NCBI GenBank assembly: GCA_013076295.1
Contig: RQOL01000876.1
Coordinates: 3,286,001 to 3,350,000 of the forward strand
Length of the DNA: 64,000 bases
Origin: Sanderia malayensis
Taxonomy: Eukaryota > Cnidaria > Scyphozoa > Semaeostomeae > Pelagiidae
Direction of reading: 5' to 3'
The notes under the pieces were generated by a model. The model did no database searches, was not told where the DNA came from, and saw only the letters and a list, made by a program, of their open reading frames with translations. The translations under genes and the position numbers were made by a program. Within the stretch, counting starts at the first letter, position 1, and the number at the start of each line of letters is the position of its first letter. Positions 10,800 to 22,014 of this stretch are shown piece after piece.

Positions 10800-13110
10800 A
10801 AATCTTCATGTATGCGTATCGCGTTGTTTTATGCTTCATGAGATGATTATGTTATCGCATATCGGTTTCGTTTCCCCGATATTGCGATGTAAAAATTTCT
10901 GTGATGATCATGTGTTTGTATTCGCGATATTTTATGGTCCATGAGATGATCATGTTATCGCATATCGATTTCGTTACCCTGATATTGCGATGTGTAATCC
11001 TTCTATGATGATCATGTGTTTGTATCGCGATGTTTATGTTTTATGAGATGATCATGTTATCGCATATCGATTTCGTTACCCTGATAGTGCGATGTGTAAC
11101 TTTTCTATGATGATCATGTGTTTGGATCGCGATGTTTTATGGTCCATGAGATGATCATGTTATCGCATATCGATTTCGTTACCCTGATATTTGCGATGTG
11201 TAATTTTTCTATGATGATCATGTGTTTGGATCGCGATGTTTTATGGTCCATGAGATGATCATGTTATCGCATATCGATTTCGTTACCCTGATAGTGCGAT
11301 GTGTAATTTTTCTATGATGATCATGTGTTTGGATCGCGATGTTTTATGGTCCATGAGATGATCATGTTATCGCATATCGATTTTCGTTACCCTGATAGTG
11401 CGATGTGTAATTTTTCTATGATGATCATGTGTTTGTATCGCGATGTTTTATGGTCCATGAGATGATCATGTTATCGCATATCGATTTCGTTACCCTGATA
11501 TTTGCGATGTGTAATTTTTCTATGATGATCATGTGTTTGGATCGCGATGTTTTATGGTCCATGAGATGATCATGTTATCGCATATCGATTTCGTTACCCT
11601 GATATGGCGATGTGTAATTTTTCTATGATGATCATGTGTTTGGATCGCGATGTTTTATGGTCCATGAGATGATCATGTTATCGCATATCGATTTTCGTTA
11701 CCCTGATAGTGCGATGTGTAATTTTTCTATGATGATCATGTGTTTGTATCGCGATGTTTTATGGTCCATGAGATGATCATGTTATCGCATATCGATTTCG
11801 TTACCCTGATATTGCGATGTGTAATTTTTCTATGATGATCATGTGTTTGTATCGCGATGTTTTATGGTCCATGAGATGATCATGTTATCGCATATCGATT
11901 TCGTTACCCTAATAGTGCGATGTGTAATTTTTCTATGATGATCATGTGTTTGGATCGCGATGTTTTATGGTGCATGAGATGATCATGTTATCGCATATCG
12001 ATTTCGTTACCCTGATATTTGCGATGTGTAATTTTTCTATGATGATCATGTGTTTGGATCGCGATGTTTTATGGTCCATGAGATGATCATGTTATCGCAT
12101 ACCGATTTCGTTACCCTGATAATGCGATGTGTAATCGTTCTGTGATGATCATGTGCTTGTATCGCGATGTTTATGTTTTATGAGATGATCATGTTATCGC
12201 GTTTCGATATCGTTACCTTGGTATTGCGATGTGTAATTGTTCTATGATGATCATGTGTTTTGTATCGCGATGTCTAAGTTTTATGAGATGATCATGTTAT
12301 CGCATATCGATTTCGCTACCCAGGTATGGCGATGTGTAATTGTTCTATGATGATCATGTGTTTCGTATCGCGATGTTTATATTTTATGAGATGATCACGT
12401 TATCGCATATCGATTTCGTCACCTTGATAATGCGATGTGTAATCGTTTTGTGATGATCATGTGCTTGTATCGCGATGTTTATATCTTATGAGATGATCAT
12501 GTTATCGCGTTTAGATTTCGTTACCCTGGATTGCGATGTGTAATTGTTCTATGATGATCATGTGTTTTGTATCGCGATGTTTATATCTTATGAGATGATC
12601 AGGTTATCGCGTTTCGATTTCGTTACCCTGGTATTGCGATGTGTAATTGTTCTATGATGATCATGTGTTTTGTACCGCGATGTGTATATCTTATGAGATT
12701 ATCATGTTATCGCGTTTTGATTTGCGTCACCCTGGTATTGCGATGTGTAATTGTTCTATGAGGATCATGTGTTTCGTATCGCGATGTTTATGTTTTATGA
12801 GATGATCATGTTATTGCATATCGATTTCGCACCCCGCTATTGCGATGTAAAATTTTCTATGATGATCATGTGTTCGTACCGCGATGTTTTATGCTTTATG
12901 AAATGATCATGCTATCGCTTATCGATTTCGTTACCCCGATATTGCGATGTGTAATTGCCAAGATGATCTTGTGTTTCGATCACGACGTTTCACGATGTAT
13001 AAGAAGAGCATGTTTCTCGAATTTTGATTTTGTTCCCCTGATAATGCGATGTGTAAATCGCGATGTTCAAAATGTATGAGATGATCATGTTTTTGCATTT
13101 CGATGTTCAT
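10800..13110 (+). repeat. 103-bp satellite array inside the 8.5-kb element
   Basis: Roughly 22 head-to-tail units with a spacing of 102-104 bp, measured between successive GATGATCATGTTATCG motifs (10945, 11047, 11150, 11253, 11357, 11461). Each unit is a diverged dimer of about 51-bp halves, both centred on GATGATCATG. Most homogeneous between 10.9 and 12.1 kb, and decaying towards 13.1 kb. Confidence 0.95.
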
Positions 13111-16100
13111 TGCCATGATTGTTGCCATGGCTTGTTGCCCTAATCGTTGCCTCAGGGATCATGAGATTTCTTTGATTTCGATGTTTGTCCTTTTAGCTGT
13201 CTCTTTTCTCATCTGTACTCGCTACCATCTATTTTCATTTCACTCTCTCCGGCTCAGTCACTTGGGGGCCTAACTAAGGGCCTTAATGCGCGGCATTCGT
13301 GCTGTCAGCTCTGAGTGGCTGGGATTGGGGGTCCTCCATCTGTCTTTGCTTTTGTATTATGTTTCTTCACTGGGATAACTTTCTCTTTTCACTCTATTGT
13401 ATCTATCATTTCCAAGTACGTTACGTCTACCGCCAAGTGTACCGTCGATGGTCGACCCTCAAACCAGCCACTCAGCTGCATGTTCGCACGATATGAGCAG
13501 TTCGTTGCAATAGAACGATAATGAAATGCGTAATTTTTCTCGATGATCATGTAGTTGTATCGCAGATGTTTTACCATGTAAGAGATGATCAGGTTTTTTC
13601 CCACTTCGATTTTGTCTCCCTTCTATTCCGAAGTGTAATTTCCACGATAATCATGTGCCTCCACCGCGATGTTTGCATGTATGAGATGATCACCTTTTTC
13701 GCATTTCGATCTGGTTCCCCTGATATTGGGATGTGCAATTTTCCAAAATGAACTTTCATTTATATCACGATGTTTATAATGTATGAAACGGTCATGTCTT
13801 CGCATTCTTGATTTCGTTAGCCTGATATTCCGATGTGTAACTTCTAAGACGATCATGTTTTATATCGCACTGTTTCTGTTTGATGAGATGATCATGTAGT
13901 TGCATCGCGGGTATTTATGCCTTTGATCATGATCACGTTTTTCGCTTATCCGTTTCGCTTCCCCGAGACTGCGATATGTAATTTACGAGATGATCATGTG
14001 TTCTTTATCGCGAGATTTTCTACCTCATATGTGGTCCATGTTTTTTCACAGAGCAGTTTTCATTGCCCCAATGTTCCGTTGTGTAGAATTTTGCGATGAT
14101 CACGCAGTTGTATCGTGACTTGCCCTCTATGATGACCATCCTTTCGCATATCGATTTTTCGTTCTCCCAGATGTCGCAATTTATAACTTATGAGATGACT
14201 GTGTGCATGTATAGCAATTGTTTACACCTTCCCGAGACTGCGATTTGCACTTCCTGGTCCTGCAATGATCCTGTGTTTTTGTATCATGACGTTTTAACTT
14301 TATGAGAAGATCATGTCTTTTTCGCTCATCGAGTTCGTTTCCCTGTTACTACAATGTGTCTATTATGATGATTATGTGATTTTATCGCAATATTTTCTGC
14401 TTTATGAGATGATCAGGTCTTCCGCATATCGATTTCATTCCCCAGCTCCTACGATGTTCTCACTGTTCCGATAGCAAGGTTGCACTTCATCCATGTGATC
14501 GGACTCTAAACTATGTGTGTCCTCATTTCGATATCCATGTCATCCAAAACATTCTATTATGTCCACTATGTTGTCAAGTATCTATTCTTCTTGTCTTGAT
14601 TTCGACGCTTGTCTTTTTAGCTGTCTCTTTTCTGACCTGCACTCGCTACTATTTTATCCTCATTCTTCAACTCTCTCCGGCTCAGTCACTTGGGGGCCTA
14701 ACTAAGGGCCTTAATGCGCGGCATTCGTGCTGTCAGCTCTGAGTGGCTGGGATTGGGGGTCCTCCATCTGTCTTTGCTTTTGTGTTATGTTCCTTCGCTG
14801 GGTTAACTTTCTCTTTTCACTCTATTGTATCTATCATTTCCACGTACGTTACGTCTACCGCCAACTGTGCCGTCGATGGTCGACCCTCAAAACCAGCCAC
14901 TCAGCTGCATGTTCGCACGATATGAGCAGTTCGTTGCAATAGAACGATAATGCAATGCGTAATTTTTCTCGATGATCATGTAGTTGTAACGCAGGTGTTT
15001 TACCATTTACGAGATGATCAGGTTTTTCCCATTTCGATTTGGTCTCCCTTCTATTCCGAAGTGTAATTTCCACGATAATCATGCGCCTCTACCGCGATGT
15101 TTGCATATATGAGATGATCACGTTTTTCGCACTTTGATTTGGTTTCCCTGATATTGGGATGTGCAATTTCCCAAAATGAACTTTCGTTTATATCACGATA
15201 TTTACAATGTATGAAACGATCATGTCTTCGCATTCTTGATTTCGTTGGCCTGATATTCCGATGTGTAACTTCTAAGACGATATTGCACTGTTTCTGTTTT
15301 ATGAGATGATCATGTAGTTGTATCGCGGGTATTTATGCCTTAGATCATGATTACGTTTTCGCCTATCCATTTCGTTACGCCGAGACTGCGATATGTAGCT
15401 ACTTTATGAGATGATCATGTGTTCTTTATCGCTAAATTTCTACCTCATATGATGTCCATGTTTTTTCACAGAGCAATTTTCATTGCCCCAATATTCCGTT
15501 GTGTAGAATTTTTGCGATGATCACGCAGTTGGTATCGTGACATGCCCTCTATCATGACCATCCTTTCGCATATCGATTTTTCCTTCTCCCAGATGTCGCG
15601 ATTTACAACTTATGAGATGATTGGATGTACGTGTATGGCAATTGTTTACACCTTTCTGAGACTGCAATTTGCACTTCCTGCGACGACCCTACGTTTTTGT
15701 ATCATGATGTTTTAACTTTATAAGAAGTTCATGTCTTTTCGCTCATTGAGTTCGCTTCCCCGTTACTGCGATGTGTCTATTATGATGAGTGTGTGATTTT
15801 ATCGCAATATTTCTGCCTTATGAGATGATCAGGTTTTTCCGTGTATCGATTTCGTTCCCCAGCCCTACGATGTTCTCACTGTTCCGATAGCAAGGTTGAA
15901 CTCCATCCATGTGATCGGACTCTAAACTATGTGTGTCCTCATTTCGATATACGTGTCATCCAAAATACTCCATTATGTCCACTATGTTGTCAAGTATCCA
16001 TTCTTCTTGTCTCGTTTTTGACGCTTGTCTTTTTAACTGTCTCTTTTCTCACCTGTACTCGCTACCATCAATTTGTCATTTCACTCTCTCCGGCTCAGTC

Positions 16101-16350
16101 ACTTGGGGGCCTAACTAAGGGCCTTAATGCGCGGCATTCGTGCTGTCAGCTCTGAGTGGCTGGGTTTGGGGGTCCTCCATCTGTCTTTGCTTTATCTGTC
16201 ATGTTTCTTTGCTGGATTAACCTTCTATTTTCACTCTATTGGTGTTTTATCAGTTCTAAGTCCGTTACTGCTACAGCAAAGTTTGCCGTCGATGGTCGAC
16301 CCTCAAAACCAGCCACTCAGACGTGTGTTCGTACGATATAAGCAGCCTGT
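13110..16350 (+). repeat. Higher-order direct repeats of about 1.42 kb
   Basis: The landmark CTCAGTCACTTGGGGGCC occurs at about 13254, 14684 and 16096, and long flanking segments repeat with it. Each unit is a decayed satellite stretch followed by a segment beginning ATGCGCGGCATTCGTGCTGT. Only the third copy (16127) keeps an open frame. Confidence 0.85.
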
Positions 16351-16546
16351 TGCAGTAGAGCGCTGCATTTTGCAAAAACCGCCATGTTGCTTATCGCTGA
16401 CTAGCCTTCCGAGGAAAGGTAATTTCGGTTTTCTCCATGTACCAGCATATTCACCATTCTCTGAATCCCAAATTTCAATCCAACTGGTGATAATGGACAC
16501 GAGGCTCACGACCTACAGCACATTTTCTTTTAAGATATATGAATGA
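16127..16546 (+). CDS. Coding-like fragment of the 8.5-kb element, unrecognised
   Basis: A 139-codon frame beginning MRGIRAVSSEWLGLGVLHLS, with a hydrophobic N-terminal run and a possible donor after LPRK near 16420. Two upstream copies (13287 and 14716) have early stops. Downstream, short open stretches in changing frames suggest exons or decay, for example MKQQQPVLLYLEQQTPCLEF from 16543, a segment around 17256-17442 containing RVVNLPHAKQVERR, and a membrane-like stretch around 17497-17706. No conserved domain is recognised. Confidence 0.25.
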   Translation: MRGIRAVSSEWLGLGVLHLSLLYLSCFFAGLTFYFHSIGVLSVLSPLLLQQSLPSMVDPQNQPLRRVFVRYKQPVAVERCILQKPPCCLSLTSLPRKGNFGFLHVPAYSPFSESQISIQLVIMDTRLTTYSTFSFKIYE

Positions 16547-18193
16547 AGCAGCAGCAGCCCGTTTTACTGTATCTTGAACAACAAACACCTTGCCTGGAGT
16601 TTGTTGACGGGGTCCATTGTGACGTTATTTCACCAACATTGGACACGGCCTTTTGTGACGCTTCAGTTACAGATATAAGACGTCTTCCCATTGGCATTTG
16701 AACTCAGTTATATATCATCGCCTCCAGATCATTGGTTTCAGTGTGGTGCTTTTGGCACATGCAGGATTCTTCAGTCCGTATAGTCCTTCCTGCTTCATTG
16801 ATGATATCATGATTTCTCGTGCATGCTCGTGTTATTTACCAAGGTCAGAAAAGCTGGCAGTATCTTTCCGTCCACGGGAATCGCCCTTAACACCTTTGCG
16901 CACAAGCCGTTGCTTTCTCTGGACGCCTTTTGTTTTCAACGCAATGGCTTCTGACTCTCGAACTTTTCATCAGATTGCAATGAAACAGGCAGCATAGCTA
17001 CAATGTATCAGATGCAAGGTATTGAAATATACAATTTCCTCAAGACTGTCAAACAACTTGCAGGTAGATAAATTGATTTTCGACTGGGTTCAAAGGCAGC
17101 ATTTATTCGTTGAGATGAGCAACACTGGGCAAAGAGGGCATATCCGAATCGAGGTATCGAGTAGTACTCCATTTTACCACCCACTAATTATTCCGGACAT
17201 AGAAACCGTAGAGAACATTTTGCGGACTGGTTGATGCCGATTGACATAGATATCAAAGTTCCAGCCAAGAAGTCAGCCCCTTCTCTACTTTCAGGCCAAC
17301 ATGCCCGTTTGGTGTTATATCTAGTCCAGAGCGGGTTGTCAACCTTCCTCACGCAAAACAGGTGGAGAGACGATGCAAGAACATTCTCCATGGCGAACAG
17401 CAAGCATGGCTATACAAAATTCCTCCAATCCAACAGTCTAGCTGATCGCAATGTTGGTCAACCACAGCAAATGTAATGTCATTATTTTGATTTTTTTTGT
17501 ACTTTATCTTCGTCTTCATTTTAATGCTTGGGGTACAGTTGCTACTCCTTGTTGCACGAAAATCTTGCTTCTATACAGCAATGAATTCGCCCTCGCTCTC
17601 GGTTCTGTTTGGTATACTCTCTGCTAGTGGCCTGTTGATAGGCTTCAAGGCACTTCAGCACGGATCAAAGGTAGGTACGCCCGTTATTCTTCTTGGCATG
17701 AAATAAACACCTTTTATTATTCTATTGTCGGCTATAAGAGAGATTCAGCCTTTTTCGTACATTTCATTAGCTTTTTGACTTGTGGACCCCTGTCCGTATG
17801 CCATGCATCTTCATACCCTGTTGTCATTTTCCGATGCTGATCGTCTCAATTGTCCACAGAAGAGTTATCACCTTCACCTTTGCTGATATTGCCGTACTAC
17901 AGCTTGGCATTTTTTCAAGGTATGCTCCATTGGACAGATGTGACCATCACTGCAGTGGCTTCTTCTGCTATAACTGCCATAACAACGTTTCTTTGCGTGT
18001 TTTTTTGTTCCTTTCATGGTTTTTTGAGTGTTTTGAGTGATGGAGAGGAAACTCTGGTCACGCCTGAATAGCTCATCCGTGCCTCGCTAAAGGGACCTGG
18101 AAGGATTTCTAATTGCAGTAGCCGACGAGCACTCGCCACATCTTATCCATATTTGAAAGGAGAAGAATAGAGAACAGTGAGGATAGAGTACTA

Positions 18194-18508
18194 TCCTCAC
18201 TGTGATATATTCTGACACGTGACCAGGATAAGATAATTTATGCATTTTTACTAGTAGTATCCGGGATATTTCTATCTCCCAGAGGGGAATAAGGGCATAT
18301 ATATTGGTTCCTCGTGGTTATCACAGTTCTCTAACAAATACGCACCAAGTCAGAGAATTTGGTGGTCTAAGTTTCGACGACCCACCCACCTCCCGCAGCG
18401 ACGGAAGCCAAACTCCCCCTTCTCCTTTCAAATAGCGAGCCTCCTTCGCACTCGCCACATCTTATCCATATTTGAAGGAGAAGAATAGAGAACAGTGAGG
18501 ATAGAGTA
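18194..18508. mobile_element. 315-bp internally deleted relative of the 8.5-kb element
   Basis: Its first 185 bp match the left end of the large element and its last 60 bp match the right end, with about 70 bp of unrelated sequence between. It sits directly against the large copy with one CTA between them and another CTA after it. This is the structure of a MITE-like deletion derivative. The copy in the second contig (26610-26926) carries a perfect 16-bp inverted repeat near the right end (26835-26850 with 26886-26901) enclosing a 6-bp hairpin. Confidence 0.8.
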
Positions 18509-18511
18509 CTA

Positions 18512-19085
18512 AGGCCAATGCCTCAGCCAAGGCATGCATTACGTCATATACGCTCCTGCGCAGTGCCAATAATTGCGCTGCTGCGCATTCTCACCACCTT
18601 TCTCCTCCGCATAACGTAACCCTAACCCTAACCCTAAGGCCAACCCTAACCCTAAGGCCAATGCCTAAGCCAAAGGACATGCATACGTCATATACGCTCC
18701 TGCGCAATACCAATAATTACGCTACTGCGCATTCTCACCACCTTTCTCCTCCGCATAGCGTAACCCTAACCCTAACCCTGAGGCCAACCCTAACCTAAGG
18801 CCAATGCCTAAGCCAAAGGACATGCATACGTCACATTGCGCTCCTGCGCAGTGCCATAATTGCGCTACTGCGCATTCTCACCACCTTTCTCCTCCGCATA
18901 ACGTAACCCTAACCCTAAGGCCAACCCTAACCCTAAGGCCAATGCCTAAGCCAAAGGACATGCATACGTCATATACGCTCCTGCGCAGTGCCATAATTGC
19001 GCTGCTGCGCATTCTCACCACCTTTCTCTCCGCATAACGTAACCTAACCCTAACCCTAGCCCCAACCCTAACCCCAAGACTATGC
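18512..19085 (+). repeat. Telomere-like minisatellite (right part, first contig)
   Basis: The array resumes exactly where the left part stopped, with AGGCCAATGCC. About four units follow. Several single-base losses relative to 26930-27510 suggest poorer sequence quality here. Confidence 0.9.
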
Positions 19086-19775
19086 CTCAGCCACGTCACT
19101 TACCATTAATTAGAGCTCACATATTATATCTAGTATATCCAAGATTTTTAATTCAACAACTGTTTGGTCATTCGAATATTTAGGCCTGTTGCATCGTTGT
19201 GTAAAAAATAAACAAAATACCGACATTTGAAACGTTTTGTCATTATCGAAGTTTCACTAGTATCCTCATACTATATGCTCTACAACAATATGCATATGTC
19301 AACCTTTTTTACTATTATTTTCCTCCAAAGCAAGCATTTAATGCATGATTTTTAATGATTTTCAAAAGCTGGCCACCAAATGGCATATTCACTGTGGGTG
19401 TGGTGGGCCTGCACATGAATTGTGATGAAGTGAATTAGTTTTTTCTCGCCCACCTTAGCAATTTTGTCAACGCCCCCCCCCTCTCCGCTCGGACCATGAC
19501 CACCTTCATTGATGTATTTCCTCTTTGTCAACTATGAGGTGATGAGAAAGTGATGCACTTATTAAATGATCAACATATTTCCTGCAGCCTGATAATAATT
19601 GGATAATACAAAGTGTAAAAAATAAAATAGATAGATACAAATGTTAAAAATGGAAGAGTCTCTTCCTATAAAATACGCCTAAAATACGAAAACACGCCTC
19701 AACGGCCTCATATCCACAACACGTATACAATAGTGAGTCATAGTTTATACAAGAGTTAATGATTCATAGTTGACA
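19086..19775. other. Intergenic stretch (first contig copy)
   Basis: No gene is seen. It is the indel-rich counterpart of 27511-28213 and contains a C-run (CCCCCCCC) near 19470. Confidence 0.5.
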
Positions 19776-21914
19776 TCAAGCTTTGCTCCTGATCCATGCA
19801 TTTATCTCAGAGTTGAGGTCTTGGCAAACACAGTGTATCCCTTAGCAGCACTGCAAGTTGAATCTCCCCAGCTCACGCTCCATGCAAGAACCATTTACCA
19901 GCCTTTTGGCACACAAATGGACCGCCACTGTCTCCATGGCAGCCACTTTGTGCTGTATTTGCTCCGTTACCAGCACAGATCATTCTTGACGTTATCTATA
20001 AGCAATAAATACATTAGCATACAGATTAACATTCACAGCATAGTGTCATCAATAGCAAATGAGAAAATGATAATTTATGTATGATCAGAGTAGCTACCTT
20101 CAGTCCATATCGGTTTCCGTTCACAGCTTGGCAGTCGGCCTGAGATCGTACTTTGATACGCGCCTGTTGAAGTGTGTGGTGCATATTCCTGATGTTTTAC
20201 CTTCCCAAAGCCTAAAAAGCAACAAAATATGTAGACAATAGTTAAACAGAAAACTTAGATACCTACGAGGAATTAAGAGACTTCTTGCCATCAAGTGAAC
20301 TCAACAGTACAAGAGAAGCTCTCTTTTCAATAACAATTGACTAAGATATCTTGTCTACCATGTGTAGACACGTATAAATTATACATTCTTGAGATGATTC
20401 ACATCTTACCAGTGATGTAACATCTGATCCGACTGGTGGCTCTTCATTTGCATTTGGCAAGCAAGCAAATCCAACGAATTTTCCGGCATATTGCCTTTCT
20501 TGACATTTTATCACTGCTATATCATAATCAATTGTACTTCGACTATATTTCGGGCTGGATTCAACTTTGGAGGCTGTAATTGTGTCTTCTGAGCCCTCAT
20601 TTATCCTTGTGTCATGTTCCCCAACACTATGGAAATTTCAAGCATCATCAAAAGTAATTGTTGTATATTAATGAATGTGTGATAGCAAAGTTAAACAAGT
20701 AACCAACAAAGTTATGAACAAACTACCTCACAGAAAAGGATGCAGGATTAGATTCACGTCCACTGACACAATGAGCGGCAGTGATAACAGTGTTTTCATT
20801 ATCAATGTACCCCCCACATTGGTCTTCCGTTGTCACGAAGTAGTATCTGCCAAGGCCAAGAGCCACGAACAGAATTTATACCATCTATCACTCGAGCATT
20901 AACAATTTGAGGTACACCACAGCTTCCTACCAAAGATAGATAATCTCTAGTCAAGGTTGGCATCATAACTCAGGGCTCAAACTAACATATATTCTTGTTA
21001 TACTGCCTGGTATATGTTTACTATATTATATTTTGTTGTAATATGTTACAATACAATGGGCACAGGTCCACAAAAAGAGGTAGAATTTCAGAGTTTGGAA
21101 CTTGGCGATGAATAAAATTTTCGTTATGGTAGTAAATAGTTATTTACCGGACATTGTTGGTTGTGGTGATGTATGTTGAGGTGTTCCAGTTGTTTTCATT
21201 GAATCTAAAAAATTATATGAAAATGCCCAGTAATAATAAGTTTGGAGCTGCAATAAATTCACAAGTTACATCAAAGAGCAACAGTGAACTTACTGCATGA
21301 TCCTTGCACTACTCTGAGTTCGTCAATGGCAATGTCTCCTTCATAGCTTGTTCCACGCGTACCAGTTATCTCCACCTTTAACAAAACCAACATGGAAGGT
21401 TGTTAAGATTATAAAACTCTCTCGGTATAACTGAAAGACGTACTGATAACATGATGTTTCTGAATAAGTTAAGCTTTGGGGAAGACTTTCAACATTATTT
21501 TCACCTGAAAGTGCTTTCCAACTGGCAAATCAATGCTCTTATCAAACCAATTTTGTCCTTTGTTGCCAGTTATCGTTAACATGGATGTTTTGCTGCCAGA
21601 TATTACACTGGAAACCTCAAGAGTTTTAATGTTACTACCATACATATTTGCTTTGAATTTAAGGCAAGTTGGAGTGTTTGAGAAAACACTTGGACTTCGC
21701 AATGTTGCTTTATCTCCATTTTGTCGTGGGTAAGATGTCTCAATATAAACATAATAACCTATTGAGAAGAGGTTACAAAGTGTTACACTTTCTCCCAGAA
21801 AATTGATCACAACAACTTTATTAACAATTTAAATTTTGAAATGATGTGTTAAAGTGCAATAAAAAGTGAAAAAATTCGATTTACCACCGGCTCCAGTGGC
21901 ACTAGACGAAGGTC
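19776..21914 (-). pseudogene. Redundant, indel-damaged copy of the 3' exons of the minus-strand protease gene (probable assembly artefact)
   Basis: It is the same sequence as 28214-30365 up to the contig end: chymotrypsin-like exons, linker, MAM 4. Small differences break the frame, for example a missing G in GAGTTGAGGTC against GAGTTGGAGGTC at 28250, and a missing A in CTCACGCTCC against CTCACAGCTCC. The differences are mostly single-base losses, as expected of low-quality contig ends, so this is more likely one gene seen twice than a real pseudogene. Confidence 0.8.
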
Positions 21915-22014
21915 NNNNNNNNNNNNNNNNNNNNNNNNNNNNNNNNNNNNNNNNNNNNNNNNNNNNNNNNNNNNNNNNNNNNNNNNNNNNNNNNNNNNNN
22001 NNNNNNNNNNNNNN
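21915..22014. other. Assembly gap of exactly 100 N
   Basis: A fixed-length gap of unknown true size. The sequence left of it (from 13601) and right of it (to 30365) is the same, so the contigs probably overlap and nothing is missing. Confidence 0.98.

Larger units (their letters stand above)
9687..18190. mobile_element. 8.5-kb element with inverted ends, inserted in the telomere-like minisatellite
   Basis: The left end reads TCCTCACTGTGATATATTCT. The right end is its imperfect inverse (AGAATAGAGAACAGTGAGGA, followed by TAGAGTA). Subterminal GGATAAGAT on the left is matched by ATCTTATCC on the right. The minisatellite unit is cut as ACCCTAACC-CTA and continues as CTA-AGGCC after the second element, so a 3-bp CTA may be a target duplication. 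The interior is a promoter-like left end, a 103-bp satellite array, 1.4-kb higher-order repeats and short coding-like fragments. No transposase, reverse transcriptase or recombinase motif was recognised, so the superfamily is unassigned and the copy is probably non-autonomous or degenerate. Confidence 0.75.

Noticed and set aside
10800..13110. CRISPR-like regular repeat array
   Set aside because: Eukaryotic sequence, repeats run head-to-tail without unique spacers, and the whole unit is repeated.
9687..18190. Helitron, since the left end starts with TC after an A and a hairpin lies near the right end of the short copy
   Set aside because: No CTRR terminus before a T is present, and the long inverted ends with CTA at each junction fit a different mechanism better.
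9687..18508. LTR retrotransposon reading, because the first 185 bp recur at 18194
   Set aside because: The 3' end of the large element does not repeat its left end. The short copy contains both element ends with an internal deletion, and the ends are inverted, not direct, repeats.
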